Source: Paenibacillus harenae (GTDB taxonomy: Bacteria; Bacillota; Bacilli; Paenibacillales; Paenibacillaceae). Taken from it: DNA of 64,000 nt. A model generated the notes under the pieces. It searched no databases. It was not told where the DNA came from and saw only the letters and a list, made by a program, of their open reading frames with translations. The position numbers were made by a program, and so were the translations under genes. Shown in pieces: positions 8,302 to 17,520 of this stretch; positions within the stretch are counted from its first letter, which is position 1, and the number at the start of each line of letters is the position of its first letter. Where the stretch lies: positions 434,001 to 498,000 of the forward strand of contig NZ_JAUSST010000001.1 of NCBI RefSeq assembly GCF_030812415.1. Reading direction: 5' to 3'.

Positions 8302-8606
8302 TCGAGGAGCTTATCTGTAACAACTTCCCCTTTGGCTCCACTTCCTTGGCCGCAAATACACACTCCCCTCACGCGCAAACTCCTAATCGATTGGCTTATA
8401 AAAGCGAAAAAGAAGACATGTACTGGACAATGACGAGAGCTGCCCCATAAGGGACACGACGTATATTATCTAGATCGTACAGTGTCTTCTTTTTTGTAGC
8501 AGCTTCAATTAAAAAACACGACGCTATCCGTACCATATTCATCGAGCTAAAAACGCATAGTTATTGGGTGCTTTATACAAACTAATAAACAAAAGGAGTG
8601 GATAAT
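8302..8606. other. Gene-free stretch with a long imperfect inverted repeat
   Basis: No credible gene. The notable content is an inverted repeat. The left arm (about 8407-8424, AAAAGAAGACA then TGTAC) pairs with the right arm (8477-8495, GTACA, one bulged G, then TGTCTTCTTTT), giving about 16 pairs around a 50-base insert that holds a smaller hairpin (TGCCC and GGGACA around CATAA). The T-run on the right makes it terminator-like on the plus strand. It may also be a small structured RNA or the relic of a short mobile repeat. Confidence 0.5.
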
Positions 8607-9155
8607 TTGACAAATGTCTTTGAAGCAGTTAAGGATGTAATGAAAACATTAATTGATGATGAACCCAAACCACCCTTACATATAGGGGAAGCGATGACTT
8701 GTTGGACATATTTAACTATGCTTGAAGAAGAAGTAGCCAATGTCCAAATTGGATTAAATACAACAACCGATACAGAACTTTTGGATGCGCTGCATGCATC
8801 GATGGAATTAGCAAAAGCGCAATCAAAAGAACTAAGAGATTTCATGCTTCAAGAGGGCGTCACTCTCCCGCCAGTTTCGGAATTGAAACCAAAATCCGAA
8901 CCCGGTACAGTACCTATGGGCGTAAAATTAACAGATGACGAAATTGCTAATGCGCTTTCAATTAAACTTGTCGCTAACTATATGATGTGTGCAACCGGTG
9001 CGGTACAATCTGTTCGGAATGACATCGGATTGATGTTTGTGAAATTTCAAGCAGAGAAGCTAAAGTTTGGTGCTTCATTAAAAACGTTAATGCGCAGGCG
9101 CGGATGGATTAAAATACCACCCTACTACGTTCCTAACGGGTTACCCGCACAATGA
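8607..9155 (+). CDS. DUF3231 family protein, spore coat-like
   Basis: A 182-aa DUF3231 protein beginning MTNVFEAVKDV at a TTG start, 7 bases after AAGGAG; the GTG at 8598 overlaps that site and is unlikely. It has one copy of the alpha-helical, ferritin-like domain: GEAMTCWTYL near residue 30, KAQSKELRDFMLQEG, a Lys/Pro hinge, LTDDEIANALS, and the C-terminal RRRGWIKIPPYY typical of the family. Many members carry two copies. Relatives resemble CotF-type spore coat proteins. Base composition is visibly more AT-rich than in the flanking genes, which suggests later acquisition. It is convergent with spo0A. Its role is unknown. Confidence 0.82.
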   Translation: MTNVFEAVKDVMKTLIDDEPKPPLHIGEAMTCWTYLTMLEEEVANVQIGLNTTTDTELLDALHASMELAKAQSKELRDFMLQEGVTLPPVSELKPKSEPGTVPMGVKLTDDEIANALSIKLVANYMMCATGAVQSVRNDIGLMFVKFQAEKLKFGASLKTLMRRRGWIKIPPYYVPNGLPAQ

Positions 9156-9190
9156 TGAGTCCCATTATTCTTTTTTGACTAGCCAAATAA

Positions 9191-9222
9191 AAAACCGAGA
9201 CAAAAGTGCGCTCGGTTTTCTT
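9191..9222. terminator. Bidirectional terminator between DUF3231 gene and spo0A
   Basis: AAAACCGAG at 9191-9199 pairs with CTCGGTTTT at 9211-9219. A-rich and T-rich flanks make it work in both directions for the two convergent genes. Confidence 0.85.
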
Positions 9223-9242
9223 GCTATTATTTGGAGACTGCT

Positions 9243-10058
9243 TTAGCTTACTTTATGCTCGATCCGCAGCTTATCCGCAACCATCGCGATGAACTCGCTG
9301 TTAGTTGGTTTAGACTTCGAGATATTGATGGTGTAGCCGAAAAGATGGCTGATGCTGTCAATGTTTCCGCGTGTCCAAGCGACTTCAATCGCATGGCGGA
9401 TCGCGCGTTCGACGCGGGATGGCGTCGTTTTGAACTTCTCAGCAATGGCCGGGTAAAGCGTTTTCGTAATCGCACCAAGAATTTCGATGTTGTTGTAAAC
9501 CATCGTAATCGCTTCGCGTAAATATTGATAACCTTTAATATGCGCCGGAACGCCAATCTCATGTATGATGCTCGTAATATTCGCATCGAGATTTTTACCC
9601 TTTGCAATCGGAACGACATTTGATTTGATCATCGTCGTCGAGCTCGTCGAATAGCTGCCGTTCGATGTGAACGTTGGGTTTCCAACAAGCTGACGAATTC
9701 GGTTAGCAAGCACATCCATATCGAATGGCTTCAAAATATAATAAGATGCACCAAGCTGAACAGCCTTTTGAGTAATGTTTTCTTGTCCGAACGCCGTCAG
9801 CATTATTATTTTTGGCATTGGGGACAGATTCATTTCTTTTAAGCGCTCCAATACGCCCAGACCGTCCAAATGCGGCATAATAATATCAAGTATGAGAACG
9901 TCAGGAATTTTTCTCGTTTCTTCCAGATGTCTCAATACTTCTTCTCCGTTGTACGCGACTCCGCTCACACTCATATCACTTTGTTCGGATATGTATTCCG
10001 ATAACAGGTTAGTAAATTCTCGGTTGTCGTCTGCCAACAATATTTCGATCTTATGCAA
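9243..10058 (-). CDS. spo0A: Sporulation master response regulator Spo0A
   Basis: A 271-aa Spo0A. The receiver domain (residues 1-125) has the acidic pair D10-D11, the phosphorylated Asp in LILDIIMP (D58), the switch Thr in LTAFG and the Lys in ILKPFD. A linker of about 30 residues rich in Ser and Thr leads to the effector domain with [18 protein letters not shown] and the recognition helix region [17 protein letters not shown]. The start is a TTG 8 bases after GGGAGG, giving [12 protein letters not shown]; an upstream ATG at 10127 would add 23 unconserved residues. It integrates the phosphorelay and binds 0A boxes, several of which lie upstream. Confidence 0.97.
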   Translation of the reverse strand: MHKIEILLADDNREFTNLLSEYISEQSDMSVSGVAYNGEEVLRHLEETRKIPDVLILDIIMPHLDGLGVLERLKEMNLSPMPKIIMLTAFGQENITQKAVQLGASYYILKPFDMDVLANRIRQLVGNPTFTSNGSYSTSSTTMIKSNVVPIAKGKNLDANITSIIHEIGVPAHIKGYQYLREAITMVYNNIEILGAITKTLYPAIAEKFKTTPSRVERAIRHAIEVAWTRGNIDSISHLFGYTINISKSKPTNSEFIAMVADKLRIEHKVS

Positions 10059-10119
10059 GGTCTGGTCCTCCCTTAATTGATATTCATGGTTACCTTCCCA
10101 AGTTGTCTGCTTTAAAGTT

Positions 10120-10237
10120 TTCGACATTTAGAGTTGAATTCCTTCTGTCGAAAATTATTTTTCTTTATTTTTTATCCTTATTTCGTTATAATAAATAATT
10201 TATTACAATCGTCGAGTATTTTCGAATTCGTTCGACA
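10120..10237 (-). promoter_or_regulatory. spo0A upstream region with three 0A boxes
   Basis: Exact TGTCGAA heptamers (0A box core) occur at 10120-10126 on the minus strand, 10146-10152 on the plus strand and 10231-10237 on the minus strand, all within 180 bases of the spo0A start. A minus-strand GAAGGAATT with GAAAAC about 14 bases downstream resembles a sigma-H promoter, as at the B. subtilis spo0A Ps promoter. The boxes are read directly; autoregulation is inferred from the known system. Confidence 0.7.
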
Positions 10238-10262
10238 AATAACGGTATTTTCTGAAAGAAAG

Positions 10263-10299
10263 AAGGTCTGCCCTCATCATAAGATGAACAGCAGACCTT
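10263..10299 (-). terminator. Terminator after spoIVB
   Basis: AAGGTCTGC at 10263-10271 pairs with GCAGACCTT at 10291-10299. A T-rich tract follows on the minus strand, just beyond the spoIVB stop. Confidence 0.8.
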
Positions 10300-10309
10300 T
10301 CATCCATTA

Positions 10310-11641
10310 TTAAGCAGCTTCGCCAAGCCAGCTTGTGTCCTTTGAACGTAACAACACTCCCGCATCCTGAAGCATCCACTCAATAAAACAGCCATAACCT
10401 GATGAAGGATCATTTACGAATACATGGGTAACCGCACCAACCAGCTTGCCGTTCTGAATAATCGGACTTCCTGACATGCCTTGAACAATGCCACCTGTCT
10501 TATTCAAAAGCCGTTTATCCGTAATCTTGATGACCATGCCTTTGGTTGCCGGGCCGGATTGCTTGGATACATGCGTGATTTCGATATTGAAGCGTTCCAC
10601 CTTCTGGCCGTTTAGAACAGTTAATATTTGTGCTGGCCCTTCGTTGACATCTTCGGCAAACGCTACAGGCACCGATTTTTCGCTGTAGCTATGTGTAGGC
10701 GTTTCACTCATTTTGCCGAAAATGCCAAATGGCGTATTTCGCTCAATGCTGCCTAATATTTTGCCTTCCTTAACAAAATGCGCAAGCTTTGACCCAGGCT
10801 CGCCGTTCTGGCTTTTGTTAATGGATGTTACACTCGATTGAAGGATTTGACCTTCACCCACTTCAATCGGCGTTTGAGTGTCCATGTCGGTAATCACATG
10901 CCCGAGGGCTCCGTATACGCCCTGATCGGGAGCATAGAACGTTAACGTACCTACACCTGCCGCTGAGTCGCGTATATACAAGCCCAGACGCCATACCTTA
11001 TCCTCGGCATCATAAGCCGGCCTCAAGGACGTTTGATTCAATTGGCCTCCACGCTTGTAGACAACGGTAAGCGGCTTGTGGTCCTTGCCTGACCGTTCCG
11101 TTAACTCGGCAACCTTGTGTACCTCATTGATCGGTGCTCCATTGATCTTAACAATTAAATCGCCAAGCCGCAGCCCCGCTGCTTCGCCAGGGGATTGCTT
11201 CATCCCGTCGTTGCCTTCAACCTGATGATGTCCGACAACGAGAATGCCTGCCGACTTCACCTTAACGCCAATCGTTTGGCCGCCTGGTATAACGCGCAAA
11301 TCCGGCACAACGTTGACTTTTACAGTTTTAAACGGGATTTTACCAAATAATTTCATTTTCACTTGCGTCTGGCCGCTTTGATGCGGCTGAAGCGACAAAG
11401 GTTCATTGAGATTGACTGACAAGGACTTGCTTGTTGATCCGTTAATCTGGAGCATCTGAGGGTCGACGGTTACTTCTGCATGTACCGGAACTCCATATTG
11501 CAATCGTTTCATCTGGCCCGCGAACATCCGAAGCTCATTCGGAACGGCGGCATAACGCTGAAACGGGGCAGAGAGCCCAACCATGCAAACGAAGAAAACG
11601 AGAAGTAAGCCAAACCATCGCTTCCGTTGATTGGAGTTCAA
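10310..11641 (-). CDS. spoIVB: SpoIVB serine peptidase (S55), sigma-K checkpoint
   Basis: A 443-aa SpoIVB, made in the forespore and exported to the intermembrane space, where it cleaves SpoIVFA and releases pro-sigma-K processing. An N-terminal transmembrane anchor (about residues 10-27) is followed by a PDZ domain (PGEAAGLRLGDLIVKING) and the S55 peptidase domain, with the His in YGALGHVITD and the nucleophile in QGMSGSPII (about S392). The preferred start is a TTG 10 bases after GGGAG; the GTG at 11650 is only one base away from that site. It follows recN and precedes spo0A, as in other endospore formers. Confidence 0.95.
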   Translation of the reverse strand: MNSNQRKRWFGLLLVFFVCMVGLSAPFQRYAAVPNELRMFAGQMKRLQYGVPVHAEVTVDPQMLQINGSTSKSLSVNLNEPLSLQPHQSGQTQVKMKLFGKIPFKTVKVNVVPDLRVIPGGQTIGVKVKSAGILVVGHHQVEGNDGMKQSPGEAAGLRLGDLIVKINGAPINEVHKVAELTERSGKDHKPLTVVYKRGGQLNQTSLRPAYDAEDKVWRLGLYIRDSAAGVGTLTFYAPDQGVYGALGHVITDMDTQTPIEVGEGQILQSSVTSINKSQNGEPGSKLAHFVKEGKILGSIERNTPFGIFGKMSETPTHSYSEKSVPVAFAEDVNEGPAQILTVLNGQKVERFNIEITHVSKQSGPATKGMVIKITDKRLLNKTGGIVQGMSGSPIIQNGKLVGAVTHVFVNDPSSGYGCFIEWMLQDAGVLLRSKDTSWLGEAA

Positions 11642-11676
11642 TGATTTCACGCTCCCTGTAATTCCATCGCATGACG

Positions 11677-11706
11677 AAAAGGTAAGTCGCCAATGGCGTA
11701 CCTTTA
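11677..11706 (-). terminator. Possible terminator after recN
   Basis: AAAAGGTA at 11677-11684 pairs with TACCTTTA at 11699-11706 around an inner GCC/GGC pairing with a small internal loop. On the minus strand it ends in TACCTTTT, but the tract is short, so read-through into spoIVB is plausible. Confidence 0.45.
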
Positions 11707-11762
11707 AGTTACCCTGCCCCGATTGTTTTATGTCCGCAAAAACATTCCCTTATTGGCTTCCA

Positions 11763-13475
11763 TTACGCCCCCTTCTGACGATGCGCCAAATCAAGCATTT
11801 CTTGTGCATGATGTCTTGTTTTTTCCGTAACTTCCACGCCGCCCAGCATCCGCGCAAGCTCATCAATACGATCTCTCTCCAGCAGCGCCGTAACGGATGT
11901 CGAAGTACGCTCCCCAATTACTTGCTTACGGATTTCATAGTGATGGTCGGCCATGCAAGCGACTTGCGGCAGATGCGTTATCGAGAATACTTGGCATTTC
12001 GCGGAAAGCTGCGACAGCTTCTCGGCGATCGCTTGCGCCGCGCGTCCGCTAACACCTGTATCGACCTCGTCGAATATGAGAACCGGAACTTGGTCGATCT
12101 CGGCGAATATAATCTTCAAGGCAAGCATAATACGGGACATCTCTCCGCCCGAAGCGATCTTGCTAAGCGGCTTAAGCGGTTCGCCCGGATTTGTCGACAG
12201 CATGAACATCGCCTCATCCATGCCGCTTGCATGAAGGCGGACATGCCCCTCGCCTTTCGACTCGTCCTTGCAAGGCTCGAGCTTAACACGGAATAAGGCA
12301 TTCGGCATCTGCAATTGCTTAAGCTCCGTCTCAATCGCTTCCGCCAGCTTCATTGATGCATGCTCGCGCAGCTTCGACAGCTCCTTGGCATTCTCCAGCG
12401 CTTGCGCGTACAGCTTCGCTTCCTGCACTCTCAAATTCTCGATAAGCTCATCCCTGTTCTCGATCTTATCGCGCTCGGCAGCCGTCTTCTCAAGATAAGC
12501 CAATATGTCAGGGATGCTCTCCCCATATTTCCGTTTCAATCCGTTAATTAAATCTAAGCGATCTTCAATCTGCGACAGCTGGTCCGGATCGGATTCAATG
12601 CCGTCTCTGTAGTCCCTTAGCTGGAATGCAGCATCCTCGGCCTGGTAGAAAGCCGATTGCAGCTGTTCAAGCAACGGGCTTAGCTTCGCTGCGTCATACG
12701 TTTGAATATCGATCAGCTTCGCTACTGCCTTGCTGACCGCATCTAGCCCTTTGCCTCCATATAAGAGCGCATAAGCATCGGATACAGCGTCCATCCTCTT
12801 GCCTGCGTACATTAGCTTTCTCCGTTGCTCGGACAGCAGCTCATCCTCGCCGGGCTTCAATTGTGCGTTCGTAATCTCCTCGATTTGGAATCGATACAGA
12901 TCAAGCATCTGAACATTATGGCGTGCAGAGCTCTCGATATCCTTTAATGCATGTCTTGCCTGCTGCAGCTGGCTATACACCTCGCGGTACTGCTGTTTAC
13001 GTTCGATTAACAAATCGCCAGCGAACATATCGAGCCACTCCAGATGCTGTTCCGTTCTCAAAAGCGATTGATGCTCGTGCTGGCCATGAATGTTGACGAG
13101 ACACTCTCCAATTTCGCGCAGCATGGTCATGGTCACCAGTTGTCCGTTAACCCTGCTGCTGCTCTTCCCCTGGGAAGAGAGTTCTCGCCTTACGACAAGC
13201 ATTTCCTCTGACGATGCATTCACGCCCTGCTTCTCCAATACGCGCCAAACCGGATGATTCGATGGCAGGTCGAACATGGCCTCCATCTCGGCTTTATCGC
13301 TGCCGTACCGAACCATGTCTGCGGAGCCCCGTCCGCCGACGACAAGACTGAGTGCATCGATTAGAATCGACTTGCCTGCCCCCGTCTCGCCTGTCAACAC
13401 ATGAAATCCATGATGAAACGTAACGTGTACCTCTTCAATAACCGCTAAATTCCGAATAGACAACTCGCGCAGCAT
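11763..13475 (-). CDS. recN: DNA repair protein RecN
   Basis: A 570-aa SMC-like ATPase that acts early in double-strand break repair. Walker A is GETGAGKSIL near residue 30, and the signature and Walker B are near the C-terminus (SGGEMSRIMLALK, then VLIFDEVDTGVSG). The long central part holds helical, coiled-coil-like segments rich in Glu, Gln, Arg and Leu. The length is normal for the family. It lies 13 bases after argR, as in Bacillus, with a GGGAGG ribosome binding site. Confidence 0.96.
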   Translation of the reverse strand: MLRELSIRNLAVIEEVHVTFHHGFHVLTGETGAGKSILIDALSLVVGGRGSADMVRYGSDKAEMEAMFDLPSNHPVWRVLEKQGVNASSEEMLVVRRELSSQGKSSSRVNGQLVTMTMLREIGECLVNIHGQHEHQSLLRTEQHLEWLDMFAGDLLIERKQQYREVYSQLQQARHALKDIESSARHNVQMLDLYRFQIEEITNAQLKPGEDELLSEQRRKLMYAGKRMDAVSDAYALLYGGKGLDAVSKAVAKLIDIQTYDAAKLSPLLEQLQSAFYQAEDAAFQLRDYRDGIESDPDQLSQIEDRLDLINGLKRKYGESIPDILAYLEKTAAERDKIENRDELIENLRVQEAKLYAQALENAKELSKLREHASMKLAEAIETELKQLQMPNALFRVKLEPCKDESKGEGHVRLHASGMDEAMFMLSTNPGEPLKPLSKIASGGEMSRIMLALKIIFAEIDQVPVLIFDEVDTGVSGRAAQAIAEKLSQLSAKCQVFSITHLPQVACMADHHYEIRKQVIGERTSTSVTALLERDRIDELARMLGGVEVTEKTRHHAQEMLDLAHRQKGA

Positions 13476-13488
13476 GGCCGGTTCCTCC

Positions 13489-13941
13489 CTAGTTCAATAA
13501 GGCGAGAAGCTGTTCTACAAGCTCCCCGCTCTGTGTCTTCGTCCGACATATAATTAAGATCGTATCATCTCCGCATATCGTTCCCATAACCTCCGGCCAT
13601 TCCATGTTGTCCAGAAGCGCGCCGATTGCATTAGCCGTTCCAGGCAAGCACTTCATTACAACGAGATTGTCCGTGAAATCGATATGTACGAAATGATCAA
13701 GCAACGCTCTCTTGAGCTTATGGACCGGATTCTGACGCTGCAGCTCTTGAGGCAATGAATATTTATACTTTCCTTCGCCTGCGGGCACTTTAATCAGCAT
13801 AAGCTCCTTCATATCTCGGGATACCGTTGCTTGCGTTACATGCAGGCCCGATTGGCGCAATGCCTCAACGAGCTCATCCTGCGTCTCGATGACTTGATTC
13901 GAAATGAGATCCTTGATCTTGAATTGGCGAATTCCCTTCAT
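13489..13941 (-). CDS. argR: Arginine repressor ArgR/AhrC
   Basis: A 150-aa arginine-responsive repressor. The winged-helix N-terminus contains TQDELVEALRQSGLHVTQATVSRDMKEL with the conserved SRD of the recognition helix. The C-terminal hexamerisation and arginine-binding domain has GTANAIGALLD and the CGDDTILIICR stretch with its Asp pair. It controls arginine synthesis and catabolism. The position between yqxC and recN matches the usual order, apart from the extra 150-aa gene upstream. Confidence 0.95.
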   Translation of the reverse strand: MKGIRQFKIKDLISNQVIETQDELVEALRQSGLHVTQATVSRDMKELMLIKVPAGEGKYKYSLPQELQRQNPVHKLKRALLDHFVHIDFTDNLVVMKCLPGTANAIGALLDNMEWPEVMGTICGDDTILIICRTKTQSGELVEQLLALLN

Positions 13942-13965
13942 AAAAAACCTCCGTAACCCATTATG

Positions 13966-14418
13966 CTAAATATGAAAATGAATCTTGCGTATTATTCTTT
14001 CCTTCGCGTCAACGAACAAAACCCCTGAGCACTGCGGCAGCAAGAGCGCATATACGAGCAACCGGTCACGAACGCCGCTGCCAGTCCAATCCATTGGCAT
14101 CCGGTCTCGCGCGGACTTCACAATATACGTCTTGTTGTCCATCTCCGCAATATAATCAATATATAACCGGCTTCCAAGCTCCTGTCCGTCCAATTCGACG
14201 GCTATAGGGATCAAATGCTTGCCAGACACAACCTCATACCCGAACCGCTCGAGCAACAAAATATTCTCGTCGTTAGGAGACAGCGTACCGCCCTTGCCGA
14301 GCTTGAGTCTGCTTACGCTTGACGGGGCATGAAGCCACCTATAGAAAGACCGGAACAACCAGATAAGCAGCAAGCTGCCTGCTAACAGCATGATGAACCA
14401 ATCACCGTATTGCGTCAT
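13966..14418 (-). CDS. Membrane-anchored protein with PD-(D/E)XK-like domain, unknown
   Basis: A 150-aa protein with one N-terminal transmembrane helix (about residues 8-24) and a cytoplasmic domain. The domain pattern LLERFGYEVV, then LYIDYIAEMDNKTYIVKSARDR, then RDRLLVYALLLPQCSGVLFVD resembles PD-(D/E)XK nucleases of the type D(x)n(E/D)xK followed by an LL-x-YALL helix. At the expected ExK position the sequence reads VKSA, so the acidic residue and Lys appear lost. GGAGG lies 7 bases before the ATG. It is inserted between yqxC and argR, in line with both, and could be a structural or nucleic-acid-binding relative. The fold call is by eye. Confidence 0.6.
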   Translation of the reverse strand: MTQYGDWFIMLLAGSLLLIWLFRSFYRWLHAPSSVSRLKLGKGGTLSPNDENILLLERFGYEVVSGKHLIPIAVELDGQELGSRLYIDYIAEMDNKTYIVKSARDRMPMDWTGSGVRDRLLVYALLLPQCSGVLFVDAKERIIRKIHFHI

Positions 14419-14569
14419 TAGCAGCCCTCCAATGCATGAATACCGACCATTACCTAATTGGTTCGATATAAGAGGGGCATATTCCTGTTTGCGAATTAAA
14501 TCCGTTCGATAAAAGCGAACGTTTGTTTGGTAATTTCAGTTTATCAAATTAAACAACCGATTGTAAAGA

Positions 14570-14606
14570 AAAAAAGATGCCCGAGCAGACTGCTCTGCTT
14601 GGCATC
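14570..14606 (-). terminator. Terminator after yqxC
   Basis: GATGCC at 14576-14581 pairs with GGCATC at 14601-14606, with inner GCAGA/TCTGC pairing; the minus-strand transcript ends in TTTTTTTC. It separates yqxC from the downstream membrane-protein gene. Confidence 0.85.
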
Positions 14607-14619
14607 CTTCTTGGCTGCA

Positions 14620-15453
14620 CTATTTTTTGCCGCTGGAAAACGTCGAATTCGCCTGTGTTACGAGCCCGTCAACGTCAACATCGACAGGTATAGCAGCCCC
14701 GGCCACGCCGCTCCATTGCCAGTAGGCAAGAAACTCAATGTTCCCTTCGCCGCCCGTAATCGGAGAGAACGTAAGGTTCTGCAGCGAATAGCCGAGTTCT
14801 GCCGCCATGGCAAGCACATTATGGATGACTTCCTTATGAACGCTCGGCTCGCGAACGACACCGGATTTGCCAACTCTCTCCCTACCAGCTTCGAACTGCG
14901 GCTTAATTAAAGCGACAATGCCTGCTCCGGGAGATAGAAGCGTTGCAAGCGTCGGCAAAATAAGCTTAAGCGAAATAAAGGACACGTCGATGGAAGCGAA
15001 GGATGGCTCCGGACCAACTAAATCCCCAGGCTGCATATAACGGAAGTTCGTTCTTTCCATAACGTTGACTCGCTCGTCTTGTCTAAGCGACCAGTCCAAT
15101 TGATTGTAACCGACATCAATCGCGTATACATAGGAAACGCCATTCTGAAGCGCGCAATCCGTGAATCCCCCGGTTGACGCGCCAATGTCGATCATAACGC
15201 AACCATTCAGCTCGATCCCGAACGTCTTGATCGCCTTCTCAAGCTTCAATCCGCCGCGACTGACATAAGGGTGTATAGCACCCTTTACTTTAATGTCCGC
15301 ATCGCGTGCAACCTTCATTCCGCTCTTGTCGATCGGCTCTTCATTGACGAGCACAAGACCGGCCATCAGCGCCGCTTTCGCTTTCTCCCTGCTTTCAAAA
15401 AAACCGCGTTCCACGAGCAGGACGTCTATTCGTTCTTTTGCTATTGTTGTCAT
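14620..15453 (-). CDS. yqxC: TlyA family rRNA methyltransferase (YqxC)
   Basis: A 277-aa protein with an N-terminal S4 RNA-binding domain (RIDVLLVERGFFESREKAKAAL) and a Rossmann-fold FtsJ-like methyltransferase domain (VMIDIGASTGGFTDC, YAIDVGYNQL, SIDVSFISL, ALIKPQFE with the catalytic Lys). Relatives are 2'-O-methyltransferases of rRNA; TlyA in mycobacteria modifies 16S and 23S rRNA. AAGGAG lies 4 bases before the ATG. The gene follows dxs by 8 bases in the operon. Confidence 0.9.
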   Translation of the reverse strand: MTTIAKERIDVLLVERGFFESREKAKAALMAGLVLVNEEPIDKSGMKVARDADIKVKGAIHPYVSRGGLKLEKAIKTFGIELNGCVMIDIGASTGGFTDCALQNGVSYVYAIDVGYNQLDWSLRQDERVNVMERTNFRYMQPGDLVGPEPSFASIDVSFISLKLILPTLATLLSPGAGIVALIKPQFEAGRERVGKSGVVREPSVHKEVIHNVLAMAAELGYSLQNLTFSPITGGEGNIEFLAYWQWSGVAGAAIPVDVDVDGLVTQANSTFSSGKK

Positions 15454-15461
15454 CGTTCTCC

Positions 15462-17360
15462 TTATTGCTTTCCTGTTACGCGCTTGATGCGACGCGGCAT
15501 CATCTCTTTGAACTCCGTAGCAACGCGCTCGGCCGTAAGGCCGACTTCCAGGCGCTGCTCCATTATCGAGCCATGCTCGATAAAACGGTCAGGAACGCCG
15601 ATAATCCGAATCGGCAAACCGTATTTGCCATTCAAGGAGTAGAACTCCAGAATGGAGCTTCCAAGACCGCCCATCTCCGAGCCTTCTTCGAGAACAATCA
15701 TTTGCTTGCCTTCTGCGGCAAGCGACAGAAGCATCTGCTCATCGAGAGGCTTGATAAAGCGGGCGTTCACAACCTGTATGTTGAGCCCTTCGCGCTTCAA
15801 CAATTCCGATGCTTCTTCAGCCACTGGAATCATTGGCCCCAGTGCAACTATGACGCCGGAATCGCCTTCTCTTACCGTTTCCCACTGCCCGATTTCAAGG
15901 GGTTGCGGATTAGGGTCGAGCGGAACGCCAACGCCGTTAATACGAGGATAGCGCACGGCAATTGGACCATCATTGTAACCGACCGCCGTTACAAGCATGC
16001 GCCTAAGCTCATTCTCGTCCTTCGGCATCATCATAACCAAGTTTGGCACATGCCTTAGAAAGGCAATATCGTATACGCCATGATGCGTTTCACCGTCCGG
16101 ACCAACGAAACCGGCACGGTCGATCGCAAATATAACGTTTAAGTTCTGACGGCATATGTCATGGACCACCTGATCGTAGGCGCGCTGCAGGAATGTTGAA
16201 TACACCGCATAAACGGGTTTAAGGCCTTCCATCGCTAACGCAGCACACATCGTGGCAGCGTGTTGCTCGGCGATGCCGACGTCGATCATCCGAGTCGGGA
16301 ATTTATCTGCGAATCGCAGCAATCCCGAGCCGCCCGGCATAGCAGGCGTTACGGCAACAATTCGCTCATCCTTCTCGGCAAGCTCGATAATCATATCGCT
16401 GAATACATCCGTATAGACGGGCGGCCCAACCGCCTTCACCACTTGACCCGATTCGATCTTATAAGGGGTAATGCCATGCCACTTGAAGGAATCGGCTTCC
16501 GCCGGGGAATAACCTTTCCCCTTCACCGTAAGGACATGGACAAGAACAGGACCTTGGATATTGTCCGCCTGGCGCAGTATATCGAGCATCTGATCCATAT
16601 CATGCCCATCGACCGGACCCAGATACGTTAATCCGAATTGCTCGAATAAAATACCGCTGACAAGCAAATATTTCAAGCTGTCCTTGAACCGTTCCGCCGT
16701 CTTCGCAAGCTTCCCGCCGATTGCGGGAATTTTGTTAAGCAACTGCTGAAGCTCGTCTTTCGCCTTCTGGTAATGCCGATCCGTACGGATCTTGCCCAAG
16801 TAGTGATGAAGCGCTCCGACGTTGGGTGCAATCGACATTTCGTTATCGTTCAAGATAACGATCATCTTCTTCTTTTCATGTCCGATATGGTTGAGCGCTT
16901 CGAGCGCCATGCCGCCAGTCAACGCGCCATCGCCAATAACGGCAACGACACGGTTGTCTTCGCCCTTCAGATCGCGGGCAAGCGCCATTCCCATCGCTGC
17001 CGACAATGAAGTACTGCTATGTCCGGCTTCCCATACGTCATGCTCGCTCTCCGCGCGCTTAATGAATCCGCATAAGCCCTTGTACTTGCGCAGCGTATCG
17101 AATTGATCTTTCCGTCCGGTCAATATTTTGTGAACGTAGGATTGATGTCCGACATCATAAATAAACTTATCTTCTGGACTATTGAATAAATAATGCATGG
17201 CAAGGGTCAGTTCAACGACTCCCAGATTGGGAGCGAGATGACCACCCGTAACGGATAGCTTCTCAATAAGAAATTGCCTTATATCGCCCGCCAGCTCATT
17301 AAGCTGCGACACTGACAAAGCTTTCAAATCTTGAGGTCCGTTAATATGGTCAAGCAGCAC
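15462..17360 (-). CDS. dxs: 1-deoxy-D-xylulose-5-phosphate synthase
   Basis: A 632-aa thiamine diphosphate enzyme that condenses pyruvate and glyceraldehyde 3-phosphate, the entry step of the MEP isoprenoid pathway. Motifs are [13 protein letters not shown], the cofactor site [15 protein letters not shown] with [12 protein letters not shown], and the transketolase central and C-terminal domains ([35 protein letters not shown]). Start is GTG behind GAGGA. A 160-base gap separates it from ispA; no separate promoter is obvious there. Together with ispA and sqhC it shows isoprenoid capacity. Confidence 0.96.
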   Translation of the reverse strand: MLLDHINGPQDLKALSVSQLNELAGDIRQFLIEKLSVTGGHLAPNLGVVELTLAMHYLFNSPEDKFIYDVGHQSYVHKILTGRKDQFDTLRKYKGLCGFIKRAESEHDVWEAGHSSTSLSAAMGMALARDLKGEDNRVVAVIGDGALTGGMALEALNHIGHEKKKMIVILNDNEMSIAPNVGALHHYLGKIRTDRHYQKAKDELQQLLNKIPAIGGKLAKTAERFKDSLKYLLVSGILFEQFGLTYLGPVDGHDMDQMLDILRQADNIQGPVLVHVLTVKGKGYSPAEADSFKWHGITPYKIESGQVVKAVGPPVYTDVFSDMIIELAEKDERIVAVTPAMPGGSGLLRFADKFPTRMIDVGIAEQHAATMCAALAMEGLKPVYAVYSTFLQRAYDQVVHDICRQNLNVIFAIDRAGFVGPDGETHHGVYDIAFLRHVPNLVMMMPKDENELRRMLVTAVGYNDGPIAVRYPRINGVGVPLDPNPQPLEIGQWETVREGDSGVIVALGPMIPVAEEASELLKREGLNIQVVNARFIKPLDEQMLLSLAAEGKQMIVLEEGSEMGGLGSSILEFYSLNGKYGLPIRIIGVPDRFIEHGSIMEQRLEVGLTAERVATEFKEMMPRRIKRVTGKQ

Positions 17361-17520
17361 GTTACTTTCCTCGCTTTCGCGGACAGCCGCTGTCGCTGTC
17401 CCATGAACGTCTACATCTGAATACTAGCAAGCTCGAATGGGAGCCCCGTTCGATGCGTATAATGTACAGTTTAACATACAGTAAACGTATTTCCCAATAC
17501 TAACACAACCGATGCATGTA

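Noticed and set aside
8407-8495. Complete insertion sequence
   Set aside because: Only 89 bases and no transposase frame or target-site duplication.
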